Positions 8,725 through 18,641 of a stretch of 64,000 bases of DNA are shown here, one piece after another. A program made the position numbers and the translations under genes. Under the pieces are notes generated by a model, which had not been told where the DNA came from, searched no databases, and worked only from the letters and a program-made list of their open reading frames with translations. The stretch comes from Candidatus Obscuribacter sp. (lineage in GTDB: Bacteria > Cyanobacteriota > Vampirovibrionia > Obscuribacterales > Obscuribacteraceae), in the NCBI GenBank assembly GCA_021772095.1, contig JADYXR010000133.1:1-64000 (forward strand). Direction: 5' to 3'. How positions within the stretch are numbered: the first letter of the stretch is position 1; every line of letters starts with the position of its first letter.

Positions 8725-11118
8725 ATGACAACCGCCGTAAGAAGCAAGCATCTCAAAGAAGGCCAGGACAAGCAGCCACTTTCAAAAGAAGAGTTGCAGA
8801 AAATGGACGCTTACTGGAGAGCGGCTAACTATCTGGCTGTCGGTCAGATCTATTTGATGGACAATCCGCTGCTGAAGGAACCGCTAACGCTCGAGCACAT
8901 CAAACCCAGACTGCTCGGTCACTGGGGAACCACCCCAGGACTTAACTTCATCTATGTGCACTTGAACAGAATGATCAAAAAACATGATCTGAACATGCTG
9001 TTCATCACAGGTCCGGGTCACGGTGGTCCAGCTCTTGTAGCCAATACTTACCTCGAGGGCAGTTGGACTGACACCTATCATTCAGTCAGACAAGATGAAG
9101 AGGGAATGCAACAACTGTTCAAGCAGTTTTCATTTCCTGGAGGAATTCCCAGTCACGTTGCAGCAGAAGTGCCTGGTTCGATGCACGAAGGTGGCGAACT
9201 GGGATACTCACTTGCACACGCTTATGGAGCCGTTCTCGATAACAAGGATTTGATTGCTGCCTGCATCGTCGGTGATGGTGAAGCAGAAACCGGTCCACTT
9301 GCAGCGAGCTGGCACTCGAATAAATTCGTCAATCCAAAAGTGGACGGAATAGTTCTTCCGATTCTGCATTTGAACGGATACAAAATCGCAAATCCAACCG
9401 TCCTCGCGAGAATCAGCAGAGAGGAGCAGGTGAATTTGTTCCGTGGTTATGGATACGAGCCATACTTCGTAGTTGGCGACGACCCAGAACAAATGCACCA
9501 ACTAATGGCTTCGACACTAGATATGGTGCTCGCAGAAATTCAGAAAATTCAAAAGAATGCCGAGTCCGAAAAATTCGAGCGTCCACTTTATCCGATGATT
9601 ATTCTGGAATCGCCCAAGGGATGGACCGGGCCGAAAGTGGTTGACGGCATCAAAATTGAAGGCACTTATCGGGCTCACCAGGTGCCTCTGTCTGGTCTGG
9701 CTGAGAATCCTGAACACGTCAAACAATTAGAACAATGGATGAAGAGTTACAAACCGGAAGAACTCTTTGATGAAAACGGCAAGCTGAAAAAACAATACGC
9801 CGAATTGGCGCCCGAAGGCAATCGCCGCATGGGCTCTAATCCTCACACCAATGGTGGACTCGTACTGCGCGATCTGCGACTGCCTGATTTCAAAAATTAT
9901 GCCGTCGATGTCACTACCCCTGGTGCAACCGATGTAGAAACGACCAAAGTCCTCGGTGAATTTCTGCGCGAAGTCGTCACCGCAAACCCGCACAACTTCC
10001 GCGTTGTCGGTCCGGACGAAACAAAATCAAATCGACTTGGCCCAGTTTTAGAAGTCACTGATCGAGTGTTCATGGGCGAAATTTTGCCCACTGATGATGG
10101 ACAAGCACCAACCGGCCGGGTGATGGAAATTCTCAGCGAACACCTCTGCCAGGGCTGGCTGGAAGGCTATTTGCTTACCGGGCGACATGGCTTCTTCTCA
10201 TGCTACGAAGCGTTTATCCACATCATCGATTCGATGTTCAATCAACATGCGAAGTGGCTGAAGGTCACGCGTGAAATTCCATGGCGCCGCCCAATTGCGT
10301 CGTTAAACTACCTATTGAGTTCGCACGTTTGGCGGCAAGACCACAACGGTTTCAGTCACCAGGACCCTGGTTTCATCGACCATGCCGTCAATAAAAAAGC
10401 TGAGATTATTCGGGTGTATCTGCCACCAGATGCAAACACATTGTTATGCGTCTCCGATCTTTGCCTCAGAAGCCGTAACCAGATCAACATCATCGTTGCC
10501 GGTAAACAACCGGCTCCACAATGGTTGAGCATGGATGCCGCAATTAAACACTGTGCCGAAGGGATCGGAATTTGGGATTGGGCGAGCACGGATCATGATG
10601 GTGATCCTGATGTTGTAATGGCATGCTGCGGTGACGTACCGACACTGGAGACGCTCGCGGCCGTGGACATATTGCGGCAGAATGTTCCGGATCTAAAAAT
10701 TCGCGTGATCAACGTTGTCGATTTGATGACACTGCAACCGAAATCAGAACATCCACACGGTCTGACCGATCACGAATTTGATGCGATATTCACAACGGAT
10801 AAACCAATCATCTTCGCCTATCATGGCTATCCATGGCTGATCCACAGACTGACGTATCGAAGAAATAACCACGAGAATCTGCACGTTCGTGGCTACAAAG
10901 AAGAAGGCACCACGACTACTCCATTCGATATGGTCGTAATGAACGATCTCGATCGATACCATCTCGCTCAAGACGTGATCGATCGCGTTCCGAAATTGCA
11001 AACCCGCGCCGCCAGGGCACGACAGCTAGTGCGCGGCAAACTGATCGATCACAAACAATACATCGAAAAACATGGGATCGATATGCCTGAAGTTAGCGAA
11101 TGGAAGTGGCCGTACTAA
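8725..11118 (+). CDS. xfp: Xylulose-5-phosphate/fructose-6-phosphate phosphoketolase
   Basis: A 797-residue protein of the usual length for the family. This thiamine-diphosphate enzyme splits xylulose 5-phosphate (and often fructose 6-phosphate) with phosphate, giving acetyl-phosphate plus glyceraldehyde 3-phosphate or erythrose 4-phosphate. Clear family blocks are GPGHGGPA near residue 94, the ThDP/Mg site [11 protein letters not shown] near residue 182, SNPHTNGG near 370 and [10 protein letters not shown] near 490. AGGAAG precedes the ATG at good spacing. A palindromic candidate operator lies 80 bases upstream. Acetate kinase lies 1.2 kb downstream on the other strand and would use the acetyl-phosphate to make ATP. 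The substrate preference cannot be read from the sequence. Confidence 0.96.
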   Translation: MTTAVRSKHLKEGQDKQPLSKEELQKMDAYWRAANYLAVGQIYLMDNPLLKEPLTLEHIKPRLLGHWGTTPGLNFIYVHLNRMIKKHDLNMLFITGPGHGGPALVANTYLEGSWTDTYHSVRQDEEGMQQLFKQFSFPGGIPSHVAAEVPGSMHEGGELGYSLAHAYGAVLDNKDLIAACIVGDGEAETGPLAASWHSNKFVNPKVDGIVLPILHLNGYKIANPTVLARISREEQVNLFRGYGYEPYFVVGDDPEQMHQLMASTLDMVLAEIQKIQKNAESEKFERPLYPMIILESPKGWTGPKVVDGIKIEGTYRAHQVPLSGLAENPEHVKQLEQWMKSYKPEELFDENGKLKKQYAELAPEGNRRMGSNPHTNGGLVLRDLRLPDFKNYAVDVTTPGATDVETTKVLGEFLREVVTANPHNFRVVGPDETKSNRLGPVLEVTDRVFMGEILPTDDGQAPTGRVMEILSEHLCQGWLEGYLLTGRHGFFSCYEAFIHIIDSMFNQHAKWLKVTREIPWRRPIASLNYLLSSHVWRQDHNGFSHQDPGFIDHAVNKKAEIIRVYLPPDANTLLCVSDLCLRSRNQINIIVAGKQPAPQWLSMDAAIKHCAEGIGIWDWASTDHDGDPDVVMACCGDVPTLETLAAVDILRQNVPDLKIRVINVVDLMTLQPKSEHPHGLTDHEFDAIFTTDKPIIFAYHGYPWLIHRLTYRRNNHENLHVRGYKEEGTTTTPFDMVVMNDLDRYHLAQDVIDRVPKLQTRAARARQLVRGKLIDHKQYIEKHGIDMPEVSEWKWPY

Positions 11119-11157
11119 TTTCGGCTGCACGCAGCCTACTTTAAATCACATCGGCAA

Positions 11158-11195
11158 AATAAAAAATCGGCAGCATTCAAATGCGAATGCTGCCG
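11158..11195 (-). terminator. Rho-independent terminator (minus strand)
   Basis: An 11-base stem (11168-11178 with 11185-11195) followed, on the minus strand, by a T-rich run (complement of 11158-11167). It ends the gene at 11269-11910. It may also weakly act on phosphoketolase readthrough from the other side. Confidence 0.75.
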
Positions 11196-11268
11196 TTCCT
11201 TATGCAGTTAATTTGAACTTCAGCGTTCCCACCTTATGGTCGAATACCGAAGTTATCCAATACCGAAC

Positions 11269-11910
11269 TTATCGACTAACGATCATTTTGGTTCTTGCAG
11301 CTCGACCGTCCGATGCCGGTGCGACTTCAACTTGAACATTCGGATTCGTAGCAGTTGACACTGAAGGACGATGTTCCGGTGCAGTCAAATTTTTGAGCAT
11401 CGGTGTGTCGGGTCTGAGATCACTACCAGAACCTGACCCCGGGGCGTCTGGCACCATCGAAGCTGCGCCGTCGATTCCATCTGCTGGAGGCGGCGGGAAT
11501 GCAGAATTCTTTTGCGATGCATTATTGTTGTTTGCCGCGATTGAATTATTTGCTGACTCTGGAAGCGCGGCGATCTCGGGAGCGGCTGCTGTCGGTTGAT
11601 CAGGAAATTGAAAAATGTCAGGCAGTTGTTTGCGCAATGAAACTGTGTCGAACGAAGTTGTGCCGGCGGGATATGAGGCTTCGCGCAACTGAGATTTGTA
11701 TCCATCACTGTCACGACGATTCAACGAATCAGTCGCGTCGGTTAAGTCAACGTCGGTCGACTCGGACTTGTCTTTTGCATCATCATCATCAAGTTTTGCA
11801 GTCACTTTTATGTCACGCGAGCCCGGATTGACAATATCCTGACCGACATAAAGTGCAACTCCGACAAGGACTCCGATACCGGCAACAATCGCTAGAATGA
11901 ATAACCGCAT
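11269..11910 (-). CDS. Unknown membrane-anchored, low-complexity protein
   Basis: A 213-residue protein with one N-terminal membrane helix (LFILAIVAGIGVLVGVALYV) and then an extracytoplasmic chain rich in Asp, Ser, Asn, Ala and Pro that looks disordered. No known domain is recognised. The start was set at ATG 11910, which has AGGAG five bases upstream; a GTG two codons earlier would leave no spacing. It lies between phosphoketolase and acetate kinase but nothing in the sequence links it to metabolism. It has its own terminator at 11158-11195. Confidence 0.65.
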   Translation of the reverse strand: MRLFILAIVAGIGVLVGVALYVGQDIVNPGSRDIKVTAKLDDDDAKDKSESTDVDLTDATDSLNRRDSDGYKSQLREASYPAGTTSFDTVSLRKQLPDIFQFPDQPTAAAPEIAALPESANNSIAANNNNASQKNSAFPPPPADGIDGAASMVPDAPGSGSGSDLRPDTPMLKNLTAPEHRPSVSTATNPNVQVEVAPASDGRAARTKMIVSR

Positions 11911-12355
11911 GCACACTCCTGATTAGTTATTTGTTTTGAAAAAGAAAACAACAACAGACAAAGTCGATCGTTTTTCGGATTGCGCCAGGTCTTGTTTCGG
12001 ATTGAAGTCGATGGAAGAAGTCGTTCCACTTCTTCTGAAGTCTGACTCTTTAGGACTGAAACTGACAGACACATTGGTCTTCGTTTCGCCAGCGAACCGC
12101 AGGTGCGGTGGGAGAACTCTAGTATAAGCGCCAATACCAAAAATCGATAAAAAGAATGTTTGCTTAAGGATTCAGACAATACTTTGATACGAGCAAGTTT
12201 ACGCGTAACGAAGACGGGCTACTCATCAACGTTTACATAAGTAAAAACTTCCGCTCCAACTATAACTTAGCGAACAGCTTCTCGAATACCGAACATAAAA
12301 TTCGATCTAATGCTCCGTCTATAGTGGTGATATCACGAAGTATCCGGAGTGAATT
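11911..12355. other. Intergenic region, 445 bases
   Basis: No gene is supported; the short open frames here lack ribosome sites and domain-like composition. It must hold the promoter of the minus-strand gene at 11269-11910 and the 3' end of the acetate kinase transcript. A perfect palindrome ACCGCA-GG-TGCGGT lies at 12095-12108. No T-tailed hairpin was found after acetate kinase. Confidence 0.5.
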
Positions 12356-13567
12356 TTATCCGCGCGCGGGTACTGCATCGCTGTCTTTCAAATTCAAAAG
12401 CGTTATACAGTGGCGAGCGATCATCAGCTCTTCATTCGTTTTGACAACCAAAATCTGAACTCTTGATTCGGCTGACGAGATAACAAAATCTTGTTTCTCG
12501 TTCAAACCTTTATCTACTGATACTCCGATAAATTCCAAATCAGCACAAATCCGCTCGCGGATAATGGCTGCGTGTTCGCCTATACCTCCAGTGAACACGA
12601 GCAGATCCAGTCCACCTAAAGCCGCAGCCAATGCGCCGATGTGCTTGCGCGCGTGATAGCAGTAAATCTCCAGAGCACGACGCGCATCCTCGGAATTGTC
12701 TTCCTGCAACAGCAATTCTTCCATGTCGGAACTGATGCCCGACAGGCCAAGCAATCCCGACTCGCGATTAACAAACTCTACAAATTGAATCGCGGACATA
12801 TTTTTCTCGCGAACAAAATATGCAATCAGCCCCGGATCGATGTCACCACTTCTGGTGCCCATCACAAGCCCGCCGGTAGGCGAGAAACCCATCGTGGTGT
12901 CGATGCTCTGTCCGTTTTGAACCGCAGCCATACTGCAGCCATTGCCGAGGTGAGCGATTATCACTTTGCGTTCGTTGATCTGCAAATCAGTTTTGGCGCT
13001 CAGTTGATCCATAATCGACTCATATGAAATCCCGTGAAAACCAAACTTCTCGACGCCGTCTTCGAAGAACAATTCTTTAGTCAATGGCAGCATGCGAGCG
13101 CGTTCCGGCATGGTGCGGTGAAAACTGGTATCAAAACATGCCACATGCGGAACATCGGAAAATTCTTTGCGAGAACTCTCCATGGTGGCGATCGCCGGCG
13201 GCAAGTGCAGCGGCGCAAAGCGCGAAAGCTGTCGAAGTTCTTCAACTAATCGATCATCGATCTGCTGCGGCGTGACAAACTCGCGCCCGCCATGCACAAC
13301 GCGATGACCTACAGCGTCGATAGTAGTGTGCGAATTGCTGCGCAGCCATTCCATCAGTCGAGCGACAGCGAAATGATGGTCGGGCAGATTTACCGGCTCA
13401 TCAACATTCTCAAAATCATTGTTGCCTTTGATACTAAAATGACCGCTCTGAGTTCCAATACCGCTGAGGTTGCCTGACACCAGAGCTCGAAGACCGTCCC
13501 CTGCCAGGCCGAAGATGGAAAATTTCAGGCTCGACGAGCCGCTGTTTTGAATCAATAGATGTTTCAT
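12356..13567 (-). CDS. ackA: Acetate kinase
   Basis: A 403-residue protein, the normal size for acetate kinase, which interconverts acetyl-phosphate plus ADP with acetate plus ATP in the cytoplasm. Family blocks are clear: NSGSSSLKFS at residues 8-17, HRVVHGG near 87, HLGNGCS near 205, TTMGFSPTGGLVMGTRSGD near 225 and FTGGIGEHA near 325. Together with the phosphoketolase at 8725-11118 it forms a complete route from pentose phosphate to acetate with ATP gain. No phosphotransacetylase gene is present in the window. The upstream neighbour is the hibernation factor gene, separated by a terminator, so acetate kinase likely has its own promoter in the short gap at 13568-13590. Confidence 0.96.
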   Translation of the reverse strand: MKHLLIQNSGSSSLKFSIFGLAGDGLRALVSGNLSGIGTQSGHFSIKGNNDFENVDEPVNLPDHHFAVARLMEWLRSNSHTTIDAVGHRVVHGGREFVTPQQIDDRLVEELRQLSRFAPLHLPPAIATMESSRKEFSDVPHVACFDTSFHRTMPERARMLPLTKELFFEDGVEKFGFHGISYESIMDQLSAKTDLQINERKVIIAHLGNGCSMAAVQNGQSIDTTMGFSPTGGLVMGTRSGDIDPGLIAYFVREKNMSAIQFVEFVNRESGLLGLSGISSDMEELLLQEDNSEDARRALEIYCYHARKHIGALAAALGGLDLLVFTGGIGEHAAIIRERICADLEFIGVSVDKGLNEKQDFVISSAESRVQILVVKTNEELMIARHCITLLNLKDSDAVPARG

Positions 13568-13590
13568 CGAACAGTAGTTTAACAGGCGTA

Positions 13591-13629
13591 CAAAAAGTCA
13601 CCCCGACCGTGGTTAATCGATCGGGGTGA
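13591..13629 (-). terminator. Rho-independent terminator after the hibernation factor gene
   Basis: Stem TCACCCCGA (13598-13606) with TCGGGGTGA (13621-13629), loop of 14 bases, followed on the minus strand by CTTTTTG. It lies 52 bases after the stop of the HPF-cold shock gene. Confidence 0.75.
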
Positions 13630-13680
13630 GATGTGCGTTGATAATGCAATTTGTTTAGTCAGAAAAAGAGTTCCTGACTT

Positions 13681-14253
13681 CTATTCAGTAGCGGCAACCT
13701 TAGCCTTTACCTTCACTGTACTTGCTTGGGGTCCGTCCTCTCCGGATTGCTCCACATAAGTCACTTCGGTACCCACTTGCAACTTATCGAATTTGTCGTT
13801 GACGACGCTATTCGAGTGGAAATAAATCTCTCGCCCATCGTAAGTTTCAAGGAAACCGTAGCCCTCATCGGCGAACAGTTGGGTAATCCTGGCGGCTGGT
13901 TGGGGTTCTTCGTGGATTTTCACATGACCGCGTCGTTTGCGCGCGTAATCTTCCAGCTGTCGTTTTGCCGCTTCCAGAGTGTCATTAAAAGCGATCATCG
14001 CTATGTCAGAACTCCTTTCGGGCCCGCTGGCTGTACGGTTAACCACGATTTTCTTTTCAGGAACGGCAATGTCGATCGTCACTTCGTGCTCGTTGCCCTT
14101 ACTGTGACTCTTGTGCGGAATTTCAACAGTAATTCTGCAACTGGTTATTCGGTCGTAAATTTTGTCCAGTCTTCCGGCTTTCTCAAGAATCAGAGCCTCG
14201 ATATGGTCGGATCGATCCATGTTTCTGAAGACAATTTGAATCGGAACGTTCAT
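13681..14253 (-). CDS. Ribosome hibernation factor (HPF/RaiA) fused to a cold-shock domain
   Basis: A 190-residue two-domain protein. Residues 1-110 match the S30EA/HPF fold (PIQIVFRNMDRSDHIEALI, then an RITSCRITVEIPH strand and a helix ending LEDYARKRRGHVK). Residues 118-185 form an OB-fold cold-shock domain (ITQLFADEGYGFLETYDGRE, IYFHSNSV). HPF proteins bind the 30S decoding region and silence ribosomes in stationary phase; the cold-shock domain probably adds RNA binding. This fusion is known in other bacteria. The start ATG 14253 has AGGAG upstream; earlier in-frame codons do not. Its place beside acetate kinase fits a response to low energy. Regulation is inferred only from context. Confidence 0.9.
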   Translation of the reverse strand: MNVPIQIVFRNMDRSDHIEALILEKAGRLDKIYDRITSCRITVEIPHKSHSKGNEHEVTIDIAVPEKKIVVNRTASGPERSSDIAMIAFNDTLEAAKRQLEDYARKRRGHVKIHEEPQPAARITQLFADEGYGFLETYDGREIYFHSNSVVNDKFDKLQVGTEVTYVEQSGEDGPQASTVKVKAKVAATE

Positions 14254-14509
14254 CGGCAGGTCTCCTCTTCCAAGGTCATTACTTTGCTCAAAACTAAACC
14301 TCATTTATAGCTCATCACTACCAGATGGCCGCTGTCGCTCTCCTTTCCCTTTGCGACAAATCGCCATCAGTCTGACAGATGACAGGATTTCTATGCCCGG
14401 CTCAAACCTCCTCTAATCTTATTGGACACTAAATCCACTTTCTCCGGGTTTTCGAGGACATGCTGAAAAGAGTGGTATTAAAGTAATGAGATGCTGAAAC
14501 AGGGACTCT

Positions 14510-14821
14510 ATGACTCAGGAACTGGAATCGGAGCAGAATAGATATAAAGTCGACAAAACCATTTTGCTGGCTTTCTTGATTCCATTTTGCGTGGGCGGGG
14601 TTTATTTCTCCGTCCTCGGTCTCGGGTATCTAAAAACTCTTCCAAAAATAATCGTCAGCGTTTACGACCAAATCTTTACCGTGTTTCTGGCGTTTGCAGA
14701 TATGGGTCTGGCATGTGGAATCGCCGCCGTTACGATCGTGTGCTTTTACAGGCAGGTGTCGGGAGCGATTAAACAATTTCGACTTCGAAAAAGCCAGGGC
14801 AAGTTAACGACCGAACAATGA
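14510..14821 (+). CDS. Small two-span membrane protein of unknown function
   Basis: A 103-residue protein with two hydrophobic helices (about 18-42 and 55-82) and a basic C-terminal tail. A weak GGGAC ribosome site precedes the ATG. Its stop overlaps the start of the lipase maturation factor-like gene in an ATGA junction, so the two are almost certainly translated together. No family is recognised. It could be an accessory subunit of the downstream membrane protein. Confidence 0.7.
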   Translation: MTQELESEQNRYKVDKTILLAFLIPFCVGGVYFSVLGLGYLKTLPKIIVSVYDQIFTVFLAFADMGLACGIAAVTIVCFYRQVSGAIKQFRLRKSQGKLTTEQ

Positions 14822-16326
14822 GATTCACGCGCGCGGTTTTTATCCGATGCATCGGCGGAATTTTTCTTCTGGCATTTTTGTCTGCCGCCAGCCAGATGCG
14901 CGGATTGTATGGAAGCCAGGGTATATCGCCTATCGGCCAGATGCTAGGCGTAGCACAAGGTCATCCGGGACTGGGACATCTACTCAACTATCCGTCGCTT
15001 TTCTGGTTTGATTATTCGGATTCATTTTTAGTTTTGCTCCCGCTGGTCGGGGCATTCTTCTCGCTTCTGGCGCTGCTCGGCATTCTCGGCGGACCGTGCA
15101 TTCTGATTAGCTGGTTGCTGTATCTGTCGATCGTTACGGTCGGACAGGAATTCATGTCGTTTCAATGGGACATTCTGCTTCTCGAGACCGGGTTTCTATG
15201 CATCTTTCTGGGGTCATGGCGGCCTTTCGATTTTTTATATTCATTGATTGCAACATCGGGTTTTGCAGCGAAAATTCCTGAATGGATGGTTGATAGAACA
15301 GAACCACCGATTGCATTAATTTGGCTCTGCCGGTGGCTTTTGTTTCGCCTGATGTTTCAATCAGGGATGTGCAAACTTGATAGCGGCGATGAGAATTGGC
15401 GTAATTTTTCAGCCATGACATATCACTATGAAACGCAACCGCTGCCGACGCCGATCGGTTGGTTCGCGCATCAGCTGCCCGATCCGATGCAGCTTTTTTC
15501 CACCGGTTGCGTTTTTCTTCTGGAGGGGTTGCTTCCATTCGCGATTTTCTTTGGTCGCCGAGCCCGATCTATTGTGGCAATTGGGACGATTTCATTGCAA
15601 ATTCTAATTCTGCTGACTGGCAATTATTGTTTTTTCAATCTTTTGACTATCGCGTTGTCGTTATTGCTGGTCGACGACAAACAGCTCCTGGTCTTATTCA
15701 TCAAGGGTGACTTGCGATCGCGCGTTGAGAATGTTGAAGTGCCGAAAGTAAACCAGTTGAGAAATTTGGTGGTTGTGCCGGTCGTAATATTGATCGTGTT
15801 TCTCTCGACTTGCAGGCCGTTGCTCACCATGGGTGGTGCGCGTTCATTACCGCCACTGGTCTCAGCAGTTTTGGAGAGCAGCCAGCAGTGGCATCTGGTC
15901 AGCAGTTATGGACTGTTCGCGGTCATGACGACCAGCCGACCGGAGATCGCTATCGAAGGCAGCATGGATGGGAAAACCTGGAAGGAATATATCTTCAAGT
16001 ACAAACCGGGACCGCTTGATCGGGCACCGCCTGTAGTTGCACCGCATCAACCGCGACTGGATTGGCAGATGTGGTTTGCGGCTCTGGGTTCGGTTTTCGA
16101 CAATCAATGGTTGGTGAGTTTCGCTGAGAAACTTCTGGACGGGTCGCCCGATGTTCTGGCCTTGTTGGCATCAGATCCATTCAAAGGACAGAAGCCAAAG
16201 TTTATTCGAGCCAACGTTTATGACTACCATCTGGAAGACATCGGAACATTGATGGCGACTGGCAAGTGGTGGAAACGGAAATACAAAGGCGTGTATCTGC
16301 CGACGATAACAAAAAATCAAGGTTGA
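14818..16326 (+). CDS. Lipase maturation factor (LMF1)-like membrane protein
   Basis: A 502-residue protein with about eight membrane segments and a soluble C-terminal region. The family signatures are a block EFMSFQWDILLLETGF (near residue 105), FRLMFQSGMCKL (near 180) and WRNFSAMTYHYETQPLPTPI (near 195), shared with vertebrate LMF1 and its bacterial homologues. LMF1 is an ER protein needed for folding of secreted lipases; what the bacterial proteins do is not settled, although a role in folding or assembly of exported proteins is plausible. No lipase gene is adjacent. It is coupled to the small membrane protein upstream. Confidence 0.87.
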   Translation: MRFTRAVFIRCIGGIFLLAFLSAASQMRGLYGSQGISPIGQMLGVAQGHPGLGHLLNYPSLFWFDYSDSFLVLLPLVGAFFSLLALLGILGGPCILISWLLYLSIVTVGQEFMSFQWDILLLETGFLCIFLGSWRPFDFLYSLIATSGFAAKIPEWMVDRTEPPIALIWLCRWLLFRLMFQSGMCKLDSGDENWRNFSAMTYHYETQPLPTPIGWFAHQLPDPMQLFSTGCVFLLEGLLPFAIFFGRRARSIVAIGTISLQILILLTGNYCFFNLLTIALSLLLVDDKQLLVLFIKGDLRSRVENVEVPKVNQLRNLVVVPVVILIVFLSTCRPLLTMGGARSLPPLVSAVLESSQQWHLVSSYGLFAVMTTSRPEIAIEGSMDGKTWKEYIFKYKPGPLDRAPPVVAPHQPRLDWQMWFAALGSVFDNQWLVSFAEKLLDGSPDVLALLASDPFKGQKPKFIRANVYDYHLEDIGTLMATGKWWKRKYKGVYLPTITKNQG

Positions 16327-16333
16327 TTCGCCA

Positions 16334-16897
16334 CTAGCTCGCGGTGCGAGGCAAAATCTTGGTCTTCCAGTTTAAACCGATGTCACGAACATCTTCTCCG
16401 TGGCCGTTTAAACCTTCGATGAATTGAACCAGACCTGACAGTTCATCATCGCCTTCTTCGCCGAAATATTGGCTGACGATAATTGCATTGGCTCCGAAAT
16501 CTCTAATCTTTAGCGGGTCATCTTCGATGATTAGCGTGTTTTTCAAGTCGTAGCCGAAGTCTCGCATCTTGTGCAAGTCTTTAGAAAACATAGTTTGGAG
16601 GTACGAAATTTCGAACTTGGCGCTGCAATGCTCGCGGTTCCAGATGAATAGCGGTTCGAGATGCGCCGGGAAAATCTGGCTGACGATGCTGTCGACATAC
16701 AACGGCGAACCGGCAGACCAGACGGCGATCTCATGATTCTTCGACGCAGCCAGAATCAATTCGACCGCATTTGGTCGGAAGTAAACATGCAGTCGTTCCA
16801 GTACGTAGTCGGCGTCGCGACCGAGCGGTTCTTGTCTCGAGTGAATTAGAGTCTCATCGAGATCGAAAATTATTAGAGGTTTTTTCCTATCGCTCAT
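16334..16897 (-). CDS. FCP1/SCP-type (NLI-interacting factor) HAD phosphatase
   Basis: A 187-residue protein with the HAD motif I FDLDETL at residues 11-17, motif II around AVWSAGS (58-64) and motif III in LIIEDDPLKIR (about 122-132). The length and spacing fit the NIF/FCP1-like family, which in eukaryotes dephosphorylates proteins such as the RNA polymerase II tail. In bacteria the substrates are unknown; a phosphoprotein phosphatase is attractive given three Ser/Thr kinases in this window, but that is inference. It is convergent with the LMF1-like gene, with a gap of 7 bases. Confidence 0.85.
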   Translation of the reverse strand: MSDRKKPLIIFDLDETLIHSRQEPLGRDADYVLERLHVYFRPNAVELILAASKNHEIAVWSAGSPLYVDSIVSQIFPAHLEPLFIWNREHCSAKFEISYLQTMFSKDLHKMRDFGYDLKNTLIIEDDPLKIRDFGANAIIVSQYFGEEGDDELSGLVQFIEGLNGHGEDVRDIGLNWKTKILPRTAS

Positions 16898-16921
16898 TCA
16901 GTCTTACGTGGTGCCTTTTTT

Positions 16922-18559
16922 TTATTCTACGTCAGTTGATGTGGAAAGTGTCAACAGTTGGGGTGGTGTGCAGTCCGGCGGATAAAGGAGTTCAACGCGA
17001 ACAATCCGAGTCTCACCTCTGGATAGCACTTCTGTCAGAAGTGGCGTAACGCTCTCACCACGATGCTCTACCAGGTGTTTGTAGTGCGCCGCTTTTTTAC
17101 CAGACCCGGTGCTGACCTTGATTGTTCCGCGGAAGAAAACGTTGTTGTAGTACGGTTCGTAAAACGTAACCTGGTCTTTTTTGGCGTCCGATTTGATCGG
17201 CGTCTCAAACACGAGTTTGAATTTTAGATCGCGGTCGCTTGTGTTCTTGAGCGGAAACGTCAGATCGTATTTGACGCCATAATTTCCATGAGCCTGGTAT
17301 GCCGTGTCTTCGTAGCGCACCACTAGCGGTGCACTCTGAACTTGCCCGGTTCCGAACGTTCCTTGCTTTAACGCGGCAATCGGATAGCCTATAGGCTTCT
17401 CCGGTGTTGGAAGTGCCAGTACCCGCGAGCGTCGATCAGTGACGCGCGCTTTCCAGGTAGACCCGGACGCGACGCCTGAAACTCGTCCATATTTAAGCGC
17501 GCCTTTTTCTTCTGGTCGAGTAGGCGCCACATCGCGTGGATGCACCAACTCGCCTTTGTCCAGAACGGACAAATACTCTTCTTCAGTGGGCTCGCGGAAA
17601 ACAGCTTCGGAAGTGGGAATCGCGTATTTGGAAACCAGAGCAAGATGCACAGGACCATTTGACTTGAGACGCGCAATCACGGATCGCCCGTTGGAATGCG
17701 GCGTCGCAAACATCACACGTAGAGGCAGGCTCTTTAGCAAAACGGTTTTGCCCGGAGGAACTACGATTTTTGATTTCCATTCCGGCGTCTTTTCGTCGCG
17801 CAAAAGTTCGTCAGTGACACGATCTCCGGGACCGGCGAAGATCTGGCCCTCGTCGTTATCGAGATATGGTGCCAGTGCAACAAACGGAGCATCGGGCTGA
17901 CTGACGTAACTGGCGCCGTTCAAGATCTGGACTTTGACTGGCTTCTCGCCTGTGTTGCCGACTAAGAAACCGAAATATAGTTCTTCGGTGTGTCCACTTT
18001 TTTTACCATCTGCGACATGGTGAGCGAATATGTCAAAGCGTCCATCGAATGAAAAATTGAGATGGGCTGGTCCCTCTGAGCTTGGGAAGGTCGACAGTAG
18101 AACTCCGTCGGCCATGACGATCTCGGGACTATTGCTGTTAAAAACCGGTATCGAGTCCAGTCCGCCCGGTAGCGGTCTGATCTCGCGAACTTCTTCGCGC
18201 GGCACGCGTTCTGGCTCGGACGGCTTGTCTACAACGTTTTTCTCAAGCGGTTTTTCACCGGCGTTTCCATCAACCGGAATGATCTCACCGAGCGGTCCTA
18301 CCGTCGAACTTCTTTCGAGCGAGGGCGTTCCAGGCGATGAAGTTCCGTTATCAGGAGTTCCGACCGCTGAAGTTCCAGTCGCCGAAGTTCCATTCGACCG
18401 AGTTTCTACCGACGATTTCTCAACAGTCGTTTTCTCAACAATGGGCTTCTCAATCGAAATTTGTTCGGCTGATAAGACTGAGTTGCAAGCAAGTGTCGAT
18501 ATAGTAAAAGTTGCAAGCGCAGCCAGGCTCGCTCTGCTCAGGCCAAAAGTCATATACAC
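16922..18559 (-). CDS. DUF3370-family exported protein
   Basis: A 545-residue protein with a signal peptide (about residues 1-30), then a low-complexity linker of VEK and GTS/GTP units (residues 35-80). From about residue 125 comes a domain starting REIRPLPGGLDSIPVFNSN followed by PEIV and GVLLSTFP. That opening is what I recall of DUF3370 proteins, which are found mainly in cyanobacteria and have no known function. The domain is beta-rich and should be periplasmic. The start is GTG at 18559 with GGAG six bases upstream. It is divergent from the ABC exporter operon. This protein is one reason for placing the organism near Cyanobacteria. Confidence 0.75.
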   Translation of the reverse strand: MYMTFGLSRASLAALATFTISTLACNSVLSAEQISIEKPIVEKTTVEKSSVETRSNGTSATGTSAVGTPDNGTSSPGTPSLERSSTVGPLGEIIPVDGNAGEKPLEKNVVDKPSEPERVPREEVREIRPLPGGLDSIPVFNSNSPEIVMADGVLLSTFPSSEGPAHLNFSFDGRFDIFAHHVADGKKSGHTEELYFGFLVGNTGEKPVKVQILNGASYVSQPDAPFVALAPYLDNDEGQIFAGPGDRVTDELLRDEKTPEWKSKIVVPPGKTVLLKSLPLRVMFATPHSNGRSVIARLKSNGPVHLALVSKYAIPTSEAVFREPTEEEYLSVLDKGELVHPRDVAPTRPEEKGALKYGRVSGVASGSTWKARVTDRRSRVLALPTPEKPIGYPIAALKQGTFGTGQVQSAPLVVRYEDTAYQAHGNYGVKYDLTFPLKNTSDRDLKFKLVFETPIKSDAKKDQVTFYEPYYNNVFFRGTIKVSTGSGKKAAHYKHLVEHRGESVTPLLTEVLSRGETRIVRVELLYPPDCTPPQLLTLSTSTDVE

Positions 18560-18641
18560 ATGTGACTCCAGATAGGTTTTGTCCGACTAGGTAATGGGCT
18601 GAACTTCAGTATCGCCGAATCAGACTCATGAAGATCAAATT

